From Clostridia bacterium (GTDB taxonomy: Bacteria > Bacillota > Clostridia > Christensenellales > Aristaeellaceae), in contig JAFSKN010000047.1 in NCBI GenBank assembly GCA_017448975.1, forward strand, positions 53,676 to 117,675: a stretch of 64,000 nt of DNA. The letters are read 5' to 3'. Shown here in pieces: positions 42,656 through 51,737 of the stretch. The notes beneath the pieces were generated by a model. The model had not been told where the DNA came from. It worked only from the letters and a program-made list of their open reading frames with translations, and did not search any database. A program made the translations under genes and the position numbers. Numbering within the stretch: position 1 is the first letter of the stretch; each line of letters starts with the position of its first letter.

Positions 42656-43441
42656 TTATTCAATCGTGATGCACTTGCAGGGACACACGGCGGCGCAGGC
42701 GCCGCAGCGGGTGCACTTTTCGGGATCGATGCGGGCGAAGCCGTTTTCCACGGTGATGGCGTCGTTCTGACATTCCTTCTTGCAGCGGCCGCAGCCGATG
42801 CAGGCGTCCATACAGACGGCGCGGGCGACGCGGGCGGTGTCGCTGTTGCGGCAGCGCACGATCACGCTGGCGCTGACGGGAAGCAATTTCAGCACGTTCC
42901 GGGGGCAGGCCTTGACGCAGGCGCCGCAGGCGGTGCACTTATCGGGGTCCACCTTGCAAAGGCCGTTTTCCATGGTGATGGCGCCGAAAGCGCATTTATC
43001 CATACAGTCGCCCAGGCCCAGGCAGGCAAAGCGGCAGTCCTTGGGGCCTCCGGCCAGACCGGCGGCGGTGGAGCAGCTCTGGTAGCCGTCGTACTGGTAG
43101 CGATCCTTGGCGATACCGGCGGAACCCTGGCACAGGACGCGGCAGACCAGCTTTTCGCCGATGACCGCTTCCTGGCCCATGATTTTGCCGATGGCTTTCG
43201 CGCCTTTTTCACCGGCGGGGGCGCAGCCGTTCACGGGCGCTTCGCCCGCGACCACGGCGGCGGCAAAGCCGTCGCAGCCGGGATAGCCGCAGGCGCCGCA
43301 GTTGGCGCCGCCCAAGCACTCGCGCACCTGGGCCACGCGCTCATCCACTTCCACGTGGAACTTTTTGCTGGCAAAGGTCAGCACCGCGCCGAAAATGATC
43401 CCCAGCGCTCCTAACAGGATACCGGCATACAGAATGGTCAT
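42656..43441 (-). CDS. rnfB: Rnf complex subunit RnfB (iron-sulfur protein)
   Basis: Predicted 261 residues. One N-terminal transmembrane helix is followed by the 4Fe-4S motif CLGGANCGACGYPGCDGF (about 43-60) and a C-terminal ferredoxin-like array including CTACGACVKACP, CIGCGRCKKEC and CTRCGACAAVCP. RnfB accepts electrons from ferredoxin. It is the last gene of the operon apbE-nusG-II-rnfG-C-D-E-A-B. Confidence 0.95.
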   Translation of the reverse strand: MTILYAGILLGALGIIFGAVLTFASKKFHVEVDERVAQVRECLGGANCGACGYPGCDGFAAAVVAGEAPVNGCAPAGEKGAKAIGKIMGQEAVIGEKLVCRVLCQGSAGIAKDRYQYDGYQSCSTAAGLAGGPKDCRFACLGLGDCMDKCAFGAITMENGLCKVDPDKCTACGACVKACPRNVLKLLPVSASVIVRCRNSDTARVARAVCMDACIGCGRCKKECQNDAITVENGFARIDPEKCTRCGACAAVCPCKCITIE

Positions 43442-43454
43442 ATCGCTTCCCTCC

Positions 43455-44036
43455 TTATACCAAGCCCTGGAAGCCCATGAAAGCCACGGCCATCAGCCCG
43501 GCGGAGACCAGGGTGATGGGGAAACCCTTCATGCAGGCGGGGATTTTGCTGCTCTCCAGCCGCTCGCGCACGCCCGCCATCAGCACGATGGCCAGCAGGA
43601 AGCCCAGGGCGGAGAAGGTGCCGTTCAGCACGGACTGGAGCAGGCCGTAAGCGTTGTTCATGTTCAGGGTGGCAACGCCCAGCACCGCGCAGTTGGTGGT
43701 GATCAGGGGCAGGTAGATGCCCAGGGCGCTGTACAGGGTGGGGCTGCTCTTTTTCAGGAACATTTCCACGAACTGAACCAGAGCGGCGATGACCAGGATG
43801 AAGGAAATGGTGCTCATGTAGGTCAGGTTCAGGGGAATGAGCAGCAGGTTATAGATCAGCCAGCAGAAGAGGGAGGCGATGGTCATGACGAAGGTAACGG
43901 CCAGGCCCATGCTCACGCTGGTTTCCACCTTGCTGGATACGCCCAGGAAGGGACAGCAGCCAAGGAAACGGGAGAAGATGAAGTTGTTGGTCAGAATGCA
44001 GCTGACCATGAACAGCAGGATTTCAGTAATGCTCAT
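43455..44036 (-). CDS. rnfA: Rnf complex subunit RnfA
   Basis: Predicted 193 residues, six transmembrane helices, typical length. LTNNFIFSRFLGCCPFLGVS carries the conserved cysteines that hold the intramembrane iron-sulfur centre together with RnfE. The start overlaps the rnfE stop (ATGA). Confidence 0.95.
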   Translation of the reverse strand: MSITEILLFMVSCILTNNFIFSRFLGCCPFLGVSSKVETSVSMGLAVTFVMTIASLFCWLIYNLLLIPLNLTYMSTISFILVIAALVQFVEMFLKKSSPTLYSALGIYLPLITTNCAVLGVATLNMNNAYGLLQSVLNGTFSALGFLLAIVLMAGVRERLESSKIPACMKGFPITLVSAGLMAVAFMGFQGLV

Positions 44037-44671
44037 GCCGCCTGCGCCTCCTTCGCCGCGTTTTTCTTTTCGATTTTCTTAACGATCAGGTTGAACACGC
44101 CCAGCAGCAGGCCGAAGGTGAGGAAGCCGCCGGAGGCCAGCACGATCAGCAGCATGGGTTCGTAGGACGCGCCCAAGACGTTCTGGCCGAAGATGGAGCC
44201 GCTGCCGATCAGCTCACGGATGGAGCCGATGAGGGTGAGGGCCAGAGTGAAGCCGATGCCCATGCCCAGGCCGTCGCAGGCGGAGGCCAGCGGCGGATTT
44301 TTGCTGGCGAAGGCCTCGGCCCGGGCCAGGATGATGCAGTTCACCACGATCAGGGGAATGAAGATGCCAAGGCTTTCATACAGGGAGGGCAGAAACGCCT
44401 GCATGAGCAATTGCACCATGGTCACGAAGGTGCAGATCACCACGATGAAGGCGGGAATGCGCACCTGATCCGGAATGAACTTCCTAAGCAGGGAAATGGC
44501 GATGTTGGAGCATACCAGCACGAAGGTGGCCGCAGCGCCCATGCCCAGGCCGTTCAGGGCGCTGGAGGTGACCGCCAGGGTGGGGCAGGTGCCCAGCACC
44601 AGGCGGAAGGTGGGGTTTTCGGGGATAATGCCGTTGAAGAAGACTTTCCCCAGGCTCTTTTTCTCGCTCAT
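44033..44671 (-). CDS. rnfE: Rnf complex subunit RnfE
   Basis: Predicted 212 residues with six transmembrane helices. LVLGTCPTLAVTSSALNGLGMG is the RnfE signature, the counterpart of RnfA. It follows rnfD directly (ATGA overlap): the rnfG gene that normally stands between D and E is absent from this position. Confidence 0.95.
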   Translation of the reverse strand: MSEKKSLGKVFFNGIIPENPTFRLVLGTCPTLAVTSSALNGLGMGAAATFVLVCSNIAISLLRKFIPDQVRIPAFIVVICTFVTMVQLLMQAFLPSLYESLGIFIPLIVVNCIILARAEAFASKNPPLASACDGLGMGIGFTLALTLIGSIRELIGSGSIFGQNVLGASYEPMLLIVLASGGFLTFGLLLGVFNLIVKKIEKKNAAKEAQAA

Positions 44672-45618
44672 GCTTTCTTAGCCTCCTTCTTCTGATAGCC
44701 GTAAATCTTCTGGGGCAGGAAGCGGTCGATGAGGGGCGTAGCGATATTCATCAGCAGGATGCCGTAGGTGACGCCCTCGGGATAGTTGCCGAACTGGCGG
44801 ATGAGCACGATGATCAGGCCGATCAGCGCAGCGTAAATGATCTGCGCCACGGGCCGGATGGGGGATGTGACGTAGTCCGTCGCCATGAACACCGCGCCGA
44901 AGAGCACGCCGCCGGACAGGGTGGCGATCAGGGCGGATTCAAAGCCGCCGCCCACGATCAGCAGGGTGAACACGTACACGCTGCCCACCATGACCACGGG
45001 GATGCGCCAGGAAATGGTGGAGGTGCATACCAGGAACAGGAAGCCGATCAGGATGGCGATCTTGCTCACTTCGCCGATGGTGCCGGGGATCTGGCCCAGC
45101 AGGCGCTGCATCAGGGTATAGCTGCCGGGGCTGGACAGGGGCGTGGCGGCGGAAACCGCGTCCACGCCCGCCTCGAAGAAGGTGGGCTTCACGTAGGCGG
45201 AAGCGGCCATGTGCACGGGCCAGGAGGCCAGCAGCACGGCGCGGGCCGCCAGGGCGGGGTTAAGGAAGTTATCGCCCAAGCCGCCGAACAATTGCTTGAC
45301 CACAATGATGGCGAAGGCGCTGCCCACCATGGCCATCCACCAGGGGGCGGTGGAGGGCAGGTTCAGGCCCAAGATCAGGCCGGTGAGGATGGCGGAAAAA
45401 TCGTTGACGCGCACGGGCTGATGGGCGATCTTCTGCCACAGGAATTCGGAAACGACCGCGCTCGCCACCGAAACGGCCAGCACCATCAGGGCCGGGAAGC
45501 CGAAAGCGTACACGCCGACCAGCACCGTGGGCATCAGCGCGATACATACATTCTGCATCAGCCGCGAGGTAGTCAGCGGGTTATGCATATGCGGGGCGGT
45601 GGAGATTCTCAGGCTCAT
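44668..45618 (-). CDS. rnfD: Rnf complex subunit RnfD
   Basis: Predicted 316 residues, an integral membrane subunit. The flavin-attachment region reads VDAVSAATPLSSPG, matching the RnfD motif (S/T)xATPL where FMN is bound to threonine. It overlaps rnfC (ATGA). Confidence 0.95.
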   Translation of the reverse strand: MSLRISTAPHMHNPLTTSRLMQNVCIALMPTVLVGVYAFGFPALMVLAVSVASAVVSEFLWQKIAHQPVRVNDFSAILTGLILGLNLPSTAPWWMAMVGSAFAIIVVKQLFGGLGDNFLNPALAARAVLLASWPVHMAASAYVKPTFFEAGVDAVSAATPLSSPGSYTLMQRLLGQIPGTIGEVSKIAILIGFLFLVCTSTISWRIPVVMVGSVYVFTLLIVGGGFESALIATLSGGVLFGAVFMATDYVTSPIRPVAQIIYAALIGLIIVLIRQFGNYPEGVTYGILLMNIATPLIDRFLPQKIYGYQKKEAKKA

Positions 45619-47069
45619 TTGGTCGCGCCTCCTTTCTGCTTGCTCGCATGGCCTGCGCTTTGCTTGCCCATGCTATCTACGTCTTTTGAGGTTGCCGCGT
45701 TCCGCGCCGCATCCCCGGAAGGGGGCTGCGGCTTGGAGGCGGCGGCCTTGGCCTTGGCTTCCGCGGTAATGTGATCCTTGCAGAATTTAAAGGACGGCGT
45801 CAGCCACCGGCGGGACGGGCACTGGTAGGCGCAGGAGCCGCACAGGATGCAGTCCATCACGTGCAGCTTTTCCGCGGCGGCGAAATCGCTCTTGTCGGCG
45901 GCCACCTTGATCTGGTAGGGGTTCAGGCCGATGGGGCAGGCGGCAACGCAGCGTCCGCAGTGGATGCAGGGGCTTTCGTCCTTGCTCTTTGCCTGCTTTT
46001 CATTCAGCACCACGATGCCGTTGCTGGATTTGAAAACGGGCATTTGGTCGTTGGGGATGGCGATGCCCGTCATCATGCCGCCGAACACGATCTTGCCGGG
46101 GGTTTCGGAATAGCCGCCGCATTCGCCGATGATGTCCTCGGTGATGGTGCCGATGCGCACCATCAGGTTGGAGGGCTTGCGTACGCAGCCGGTGACGGTG
46201 CAGATGCGCTGAATGAGGGGCTTGCCGTCGATGACGGCGTCGGCGATGGCGGCGCAGGTGCCCACGTTCAGCACCACCACGTGGGCGGCGATGGGCAGGC
46301 CGCCGGAGGGCACCTGACGGCCGGTGATGGCTTCGATCAGCTGTTTTTCACCGCCCTGGGGATACTTGGTTTTGAGGGGCTGCACCGATACGCCCGCCCG
46401 GCCCTGGCAGGCCTGCTCCATGGCAACGATGGCTTCGGGCTTGTTATCCTCGATGCCGATGATGCCCTTGGGCACGTTCAGGGCCCGCATCACGGCACGC
46501 AGGCCGTCCACGATGCGGGTGGAGTGCTCCAGCATCAGGCGGTAGTCGGCGGTCAGATGGGTTTCACATTCCGCGCCGTTGACCACGATGGTGTCGCAGG
46601 TAGCGCCTTCCCGGAAAGTGAGCTTCACATGGGTGGGGAAGGACGCGCCGCCCATGCCGGTGATGCCCGCCGCCTGAATGGCGGGGATCACGGCCTTGGG
46701 GTCCACCTGCTCCACATTGCCCAGGGGATGGAGCTCCACCCAGGTATCGGCAAAGTCGTTTTTGATGGTGACGGCCTGCACGTTGCCCGCGCCTAAGGAG
46801 GGGATGGAATCAACAGCCACCACTTCGCCGCTGACGCTGGCGTGCACCGGTACGCTCATGAAGCCCTGGGCTTCGCCGATCACCTGGCCGATGTCCACGT
46901 GGTCGCCCTTCTTGACGCAGGGCTTGGCGGGCGCGCCGATGTTCATGGCCATGGAAATCACCACGGTGTCGGAAACATACTCCCGGACGGGCAAATCGCG
47001 GGTGGCGCTTTTGCCCTCGTGCATGTTATGCAGGGGATGAACCCCCCGCTTAAATGTTTTCGTAAGCAA
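45615..47069 (-). CDS. rnfC: Rnf complex subunit RnfC (NADH-binding)
   Basis: Predicted 484 residues. The N-terminus has the Complex I 51-kDa-like domain (GITGMGGASFPTHVKL, VVLNVGTCAAIADAV) for FMN and NADH, followed by two ferredoxin motifs, CIHCGRCVAACP and CILCGSCAYQCP. The C-terminal ~50 residues are a low-complexity Ala/Lys/Ser tail. The start is the TTG at 47069 with AAGGAGG 8 bases upstream. It follows rnfG by 33 bases. Confidence 0.95.
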   Translation of the reverse strand: MLTKTFKRGVHPLHNMHEGKSATRDLPVREYVSDTVVISMAMNIGAPAKPCVKKGDHVDIGQVIGEAQGFMSVPVHASVSGEVVAVDSIPSLGAGNVQAVTIKNDFADTWVELHPLGNVEQVDPKAVIPAIQAAGITGMGGASFPTHVKLTFREGATCDTIVVNGAECETHLTADYRLMLEHSTRIVDGLRAVMRALNVPKGIIGIEDNKPEAIVAMEQACQGRAGVSVQPLKTKYPQGGEKQLIEAITGRQVPSGGLPIAAHVVVLNVGTCAAIADAVIDGKPLIQRICTVTGCVRKPSNLMVRIGTITEDIIGECGGYSETPGKIVFGGMMTGIAIPNDQMPVFKSSNGIVVLNEKQAKSKDESPCIHCGRCVAACPIGLNPYQIKVAADKSDFAAAEKLHVMDCILCGSCAYQCPSRRWLTPSFKFCKDHITAEAKAKAAASKPQPPSGDAARNAATSKDVDSMGKQSAGHASKQKGGATK

Positions 47070-47102
47070 TGTCCGTGCCTCCTTCTTCTCGATTTCGCCC
47101 GG

Positions 47103-49664
47103 TCACTGCTGCCCGGCGGAAGATTGGTTGTAAGCGTCGTTGATAGCGATCACGATGGCGTTCACCACGTAAGCGGGCAAACTTCCCATGCTGTCCAGGA
47201 AATCCGCCGGATTCAGGGGCATTTCCCGGCCGATCAGCGCGCTCTCCAGCGCCGGATCATCCAGATAAACCAGATCTTCTGGCTTTTCAGCGCCTTCAGG
47301 AACGATAATGATCGCGTATTTCACCAGTGTGTTGCCGTCAAACGCAGTCGCCGCATGGTACTGAGTGAAGAACATGATGCTGCTGCCAAGAGCGAATTTG
47401 ATGGACTCGTCAGCCGCCGTCTGGCCGGACGCGCCGAACGCCTGATTGAGGGCGATGGCCACAGCGGAGGCATAAGGCGTCATCTGGTTATTGTCAATGG
47501 GCAGGGCCGCGCCGATAAATTGGGCTTCCATGGCAGCCTGCCGGCTGCTGGGAGCAAAGTCCTTTTCACTGCCGATCTGCTTATCGGAAACGTTCAGGGC
47601 GGCCACTTTGCCATCCGCGAACTGCGCTTCCACCTTGACGGCGGTGAAGAAGCAGATCACTTCGCTGGTGTACCAGCCATCGCTGTCCACTGTGGCGGGC
47701 AGGATGATGGCGGTAGGTTCGTCCGCGCCGCCAATGATTTCAGGTTCGGCGGGGGAGGCGGGAGCGGGCTTAGCTTTCACCGCGCCGCCCTGGGCGTAAT
47801 ACGCCGCGTTGATGGCGCTGGCTACCAGGGCCGCTTCGGAGGTTTCCTGATCCTCCACAGCCAGGGGCAGGGTGGCGGCCAGGAACAGATTCTTCATTTC
47901 AGCATCCAGGCCGCTGACGGCATAGGCCTGCTCCGTACCCGCGGGACGCTCCATGACCACCAGGCCCGCCACGGTGTTCTGCACGAAGGAAACCTTCACC
48001 TGCAGATCGTTCTTCTGGGTGGCGATGGTGGCGGTATTGCGGATATCCTTAAAGGCGGAAGCGGAGGCTGTTTCTGCCTGGGCAGGTTCTTCTTCGGTCC
48101 CGGCTTCTTCGCCGCTCAGGCTCTTTTCATAGGCGGCGTTCAGGGCGTCCACCACGGCAGTGCTGGTGACGGTTGCACCGGCGATGGCGTCGATGTCGGC
48201 TAAAGTCAGCGGCATCTGCTTGCCGATGAACTGGGCCTGGAAGCTGTCTTCCAGCGCTTTCGCGCCAAGCCCTGTGGTTTCATTGAAGGAACTGTCGCCG
48301 ATGCTGATCGAAGTGATCTTGCCCTCAGCGTCAAAGGCGGCGGATACGGCCACGGGGCCGCCGAAGCCCTGGGCGGAAGCGGTAAAGCTGTTCTCAGCGG
48401 GCGCCTTGGTTTCGGCGGGCGCTTCCGTGACGGCGGGTTCTTCGATCACTTCGCCCTTGGAAGCGGCATAGGCCTTATTCAGACCGTTCACGATGGCGGT
48501 CTTGGTGAAGGTCGCGCCGGTGAGCGTATCGATGTCGCCGATTTCAAGGGGCATCTGCTTGCCGATGAAGGGGTACTGCTCCTCGGCTTCCAAGGCGCGC
48601 GCGCCGAAGCCGTCGGTCTCGGCAAACTGATCGTCGCCCACGCCAAGATAGGTGATCTTGCCTTCTTCGTCGAAAGCGGCTTCCACGTACACAGGGCCCG
48701 CGAAGCCCTGTTCGGCGGCGCTGAACACGCCCTGGTTGGGCTTTTCAGGCATGGTGGGAGTTTCGGGCACCACGATCTCCGCGCCGCCCGCGATGGCGTA
48801 GGCGCTGTTCAGGGCCTTTACCACGGCGGTGGAGGAAATGGTGGCGCCGGCGATCACGTCGATGTCGCTGACTTCCAGAGGCATCTGTTTGCCGATGAAC
48901 TGGATCATGAAGTCCGGCTCAATGACGCCCACGCCGATGTCCTCGGCGAAGCTCTCGTCGCCCACCTTGATGTAGGTGACTTTTCCGGCGGCGTCAAAGG
49001 CGGCTTCCACGTACACCGGGCCCCGGAAGCCCTTTTCGGACGCGCTGAAAACGCCGTCCGCAGGCTTTGCGGGCATTTCTACACCGGCAATGCCCAGCAC
49101 GTCGGCCTTGATGTACTTGACGATGTCGTTCACGCCGTTGACCACGGCGGTGGTGGTGATGGTGGCGCTGGTCAGCGCGTCCACGGTGCTTTCCGTAGCG
49201 GTGCCGCCAGCCTTGATATAGCTGACGGGGTATACCTTTCCGGCAAACTGATCGGTGAAGGCGGGCTCCTTGGAGCGAGCGCCCAAACCGGCCGTTTCGG
49301 AGAAGCTGGAACCGCCGACGGAAATACCGCCGATGGTGAACGTTTCAGGCGCCCCGGTGGTATCCACGCCCGCGATCACTTCGACCTTGCCGCCGAAGCC
49401 GTTCACCGTTTTCTGGGCCACGTAGCCCACGGCGTTCCCGTCTTTGAGCCCGGCATAGGCCCAATCCACCGACGCGCCTTCTGTCAGCGTCAGTTCCTCA
49501 AAGCTGTCCGCATTGGGCAGCGCGGCCTTGCGGGCGTTATCCGCCGCAAGTACTGCCTGCTGCGCTATGGGCTTTTGGGTCAGGGCGTACGTACCGCCCA
49601 GGGCGAGGCCTGCTGCCAAAGTGATGATCAGCAGCACGGCCCAACCAGGAAGCTGTTTCTTCAC
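47103..49664 (-). CDS. rnfG: Giant RnfG-like protein with tandem FMN-binding domains
   Basis: Predicted 853 residues against ~200 for a normal RnfG. One transmembrane helix lies at 9-29. Four FMN_bind-type domains follow, with flavin-attachment motifs TSATIT (165-170), AGATIS (272-277), TGATFT (382-387) and AGATVT (495-500). Domains 2-4 repeat FIGKQMPLE...DID before the motif, a sign of recent duplication. Domain 1 fits the normal RnfG. Three more repeats (about 535-625, 655-745 and 750-848) keep the fold-like ending (SAINAAYY, ASAVAIALNQAF, YVVNAIVIAINDAYN) but lack GAT. The start is the GTG at 49664 with AAGGAGG 10 bases upstream. The protein would carry several FMNs outside the membrane. 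Confidence 0.85.
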   Translation of the reverse strand: MKKQLPGWAVLLIITLAAGLALGGTYALTQKPIAQQAVLAADNARKAALPNADSFEELTLTEGASVDWAYAGLKDGNAVGYVAQKTVNGFGGKVEVIAGVDTTGAPETFTIGGISVGGSSFSETAGLGARSKEPAFTDQFAGKVYPVSYIKAGGTATESTVDALTSATITTTAVVNGVNDIVKYIKADVLGIAGVEMPAKPADGVFSASEKGFRGPVYVEAAFDAAGKVTYIKVGDESFAEDIGVGVIEPDFMIQFIGKQMPLEVSDIDVIAGATISSTAVVKALNSAYAIAGGAEIVVPETPTMPEKPNQGVFSAAEQGFAGPVYVEAAFDEEGKITYLGVGDDQFAETDGFGARALEAEEQYPFIGKQMPLEIGDIDTLTGATFTKTAIVNGLNKAYAASKGEVIEEPAVTEAPAETKAPAENSFTASAQGFGGPVAVSAAFDAEGKITSISIGDSSFNETTGLGAKALEDSFQAQFIGKQMPLTLADIDAIAGATVTSTAVVDALNAAYEKSLSGEEAGTEEEPAQAETASASAFKDIRNTATIATQKNDLQVKVSFVQNTVAGLVVMERPAGTEQAYAVSGLDAEMKNLFLAATLPLAVEDQETSEAALVASAINAAYYAQGGAVKAKPAPASPAEPEIIGGADEPTAIILPATVDSDGWYTSEVICFFTAVKVEAQFADGKVAALNVSDKQIGSEKDFAPSSRQAAMEAQFIGAALPIDNNQMTPYASAVAIALNQAFGASGQTAADESIKFALGSSIMFFTQYHAATAFDGNTLVKYAIIIVPEGAEKPEDLVYLDDPALESALIGREMPLNPADFLDSMGSLPAYVVNAIVIAINDAYNQSSAGQQ

Positions 49665-49773
49665 GTGGTTCCGTCCTCCTTGCTCTGTTTCCCGGAAGGA
49701 AAGGGAAACACAGTTTTCTTTATCCCCGGTACGCCCGGGAAAAGGGCCAAACCTGACCCTGTGGAAACGTTAT

Positions 49774-50325
49774 TTAGATGTCCGGCGCGTTGGGGTCCGG
49801 CGTATGGCTGGGAACGATCAATTCCAAATCCACGTTGTTGGGCAGGCACAGCACGGACGCGCCCAAAATGCGCTGCTGGTAGTTATCGACCGTCACCTCG
49901 CCCTGCTGCACGCAAAGCTGATTGTCGCAGGTGGAGGAGGCCATGTAAAAGCCGTTTTCCGTCATGTGGATCACGTTGACCTTGCCGTTGCCCTGATCCA
50001 CGGTCACGTCCCCTTCTTCGCCCACGGCGTAAATGCCGGAAATGCGTCCGTTCACGATAATATACATGTAGGCTTCGGCTTCCGTCGCTTTTTCCGTCGC
50101 TTTTTCCGGCGTTTTTTCCGTCGCTTTTTCCGGCGTTTCGCTTTGCCCTTCATCGGGAAGGGCGGTAGGTGCGGGGGAGGCCTGCACAAGTTCGGCGATC
50201 TGCTGCTGGATTTCTTCCTGGCTGCGTTCCGCGCCGGGATTCAGGAAGCGCGCAGCGAGGATCAGCCCCAGGGAAAGCAGCAGCAGCACGCCGATAACCA
50301 GCGCGTTTTTCATTCCGGGCTTCAT
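49774..50325 (-). CDS. Membrane-anchored NusG domain II protein
   Basis: Predicted 183 residues. One transmembrane helix (about 8-26), a linker with EKATEKTPEKATEKATEA repeats, then a NusG-II domain (about 88-183) with VNVIHMTENGFYMASSTCDNQLCVQQGEV and ILGASVLCLPNNVDLELI. NusG-II proteins are often found beside FMN-binding/Rnf genes; their function is unknown. It overlaps the apbE stop (ATGA) and is followed by a 109-base gap before rnfG. Confidence 0.82.
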   Translation of the reverse strand: MKPGMKNALVIGVLLLLSLGLILAARFLNPGAERSQEEIQQQIAELVQASPAPTALPDEGQSETPEKATEKTPEKATEKATEAEAYMYIIVNGRISGIYAVGEEGDVTVDQGNGKVNVIHMTENGFYMASSTCDNQLCVQQGEVTVDNYQQRILGASVLCLPNNVDLELIVPSHTPDPNAPDI

Positions 50326-51416
50326 ACCGCGCCTCCCGCGTTTTTAAGCGAGCGCAGATACTGCGCCATGCCGCACGAAGCCTGCTGCGTGCCGTCCGTC
50401 AGCATCCACAGGGCTTCCACGCCCTCCATGCTATCGATCAGCTTTAAGCCGTCCTTCGGGGACAGCACAAACAGGGTGGTGCTCAAAAAGTCCGCCAGGG
50501 TGGAGCTTTCGCAGATGATCGTGACGGAAATCATTTTGGTGGAAGGGAACAGGGTTTCCGGGTCGATGATGTGGTGATAGCGCTGCCCGTCCACCACGTA
50601 GTAGCGCCAGTAATCGCCGCTGGTGACCACGGTGAGATCATGCACATCCACGATATCCCGGTACATAAGCCCGCCGCCGTTTTCATCCGGCCTTGGGTCC
50701 TCCACGCCTACGGCCCAGTTGGCGCGGCCGTCCAGGGGCGCGTCCCCGGCATATACGTTGCCGCCTAAGCTGATGAGGAAGGAGGGCATATGCTCCTTGA
50801 GGTAAGGCAGCACCGCGTCCGCCGCCCAGCCCTTGGCCACCGCCCCCACGTCCAGGGTGATTTGGGGATCGGCAAAGAATACGGTCTGTTTTTCGGCATC
50901 CAGGATCACCTGGTCAAAATCCGTGTGCTTACTGGCGGCCAGCAGGTCTTCCATGGGCGGCAGCTGGGCGGCTTCGGGATTCGCCAGACCCGCTTCCCGG
51001 TAGGTATGCCAGATGGAAAGCACCGCGCCCATAGCGATGTTGGTGCTGCGCAGGCCCCTGCTCCATTGCTCCTTGCACCAGGAAATGAGGGCAAACAGCT
51101 CCTCGGGGATTTCCACGGGGGCTTCCGCCGCGTGGCGGTTCACATAGTACAGGTTGTTGAGATCCTCATAGGCGTTATAAGCGTCGAACACCTGATCAAA
51201 GCGCCGGAGCAGCGCCATGGTATCGTCAAAAGCCCGATCAAATTCCTCCTGGGTGCGGGCATAGCCCATCAGGGTGATTTCGGTATCGAAAATATCCAGG
51301 GCGCGGCGGGAAAATTTGGTATACGTGTTTTCAGAAAGACAGGCTGGCATAAGCGCTGTTACAGCCAAAAGCGCAGCAAGCGCAAAACAGAAAACGGATT
51401 TAAAATTCAGTTTCAT
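50322..51416 (-). CDS. apbE: FAD:protein FMN transferase
   Basis: Predicted 364 residues with an N-terminal signal sequence; a Cys after LMPA could be lipidated, though the lipobox is not canonical. ApbE attaches FMN to threonines of FMN-binding domains outside the cell membrane. Motifs include ITLDVGAVAKGWAADAV, ISLGGNVYAGD, TSGDYWRYYVVDG and HHIIDPETLFPS (the usual HxxDPxTG lacks its glycine). Its place at the head of the operon, just before a protein with four flavinylation motifs, explains its job. ATG 51416 (GAGGG 4 bases upstream) is preferred over ATG 51434. Confidence 0.92.
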   Translation of the reverse strand: MKLNFKSVFCFALAALLAVTALMPACLSENTYTKFSRRALDIFDTEITLMGYARTQEEFDRAFDDTMALLRRFDQVFDAYNAYEDLNNLYYVNRHAAEAPVEIPEELFALISWCKEQWSRGLRSTNIAMGAVLSIWHTYREAGLANPEAAQLPPMEDLLAASKHTDFDQVILDAEKQTVFFADPQITLDVGAVAKGWAADAVLPYLKEHMPSFLISLGGNVYAGDAPLDGRANWAVGVEDPRPDENGGGLMYRDIVDVHDLTVVTSGDYWRYYVVDGQRYHHIIDPETLFPSTKMISVTIICESSTLADFLSTTLFVLSPKDGLKLIDSMEGVEALWMLTDGTQQASCGMAQYLRSLKNAGGAV

Positions 51417-51483
51417 GGGGCCCTCGCTTTCCATGAGTTTACGCGAATAAATGCCCCTCGATGAGGCAGTTATTTCTATATGT

Positions 51484-51512
51484 ATTATAACAAAGAGTAA
51501 ACGACTGCACAA
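51484..51512 (-). promoter_or_regulatory. Promoter of the apbE-rnf operon
   Basis: On the minus strand TTGTGC (51512-51507) and TATAAT (51489-51484) are 17 bases apart, about 60 bases upstream of apbE. Confidence 0.7.
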
Positions 51513-51625
51513 GATATTTTTCCGAACAATTTATACCAATTTTGCGAAAGAAATTCTTAACAGAATCCACACAGAAAAGTACGATTTTGGAAAAGAATTC
51601 GGCCATAGATTTGCCAGATGCGCTC

Positions 51626-51654
51626 TTGTACATTCCCGCCGATTCGTGTATACT
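51626..51654 (+). promoter_or_regulatory. Promoter of the MBH-like antiporter operon
   Basis: TTGTAC (51626-51631) and TATACT (51649-51654) are 17 bases apart, about 80 bases before mnhE. It is divergent from the apbE-rnf promoter; the 110 bases between them are AT-rich and may hold shared control sites, none of which I recognise. Confidence 0.75.
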
Positions 51655-51737
51655 AAACGGGCTGATGCAATTTCCTATTTTAATTTGTAGAAAAACCGCG
51701 GGGGCCGCCGGGCTTGCCCGCCGGAAACGAGGCAAAC

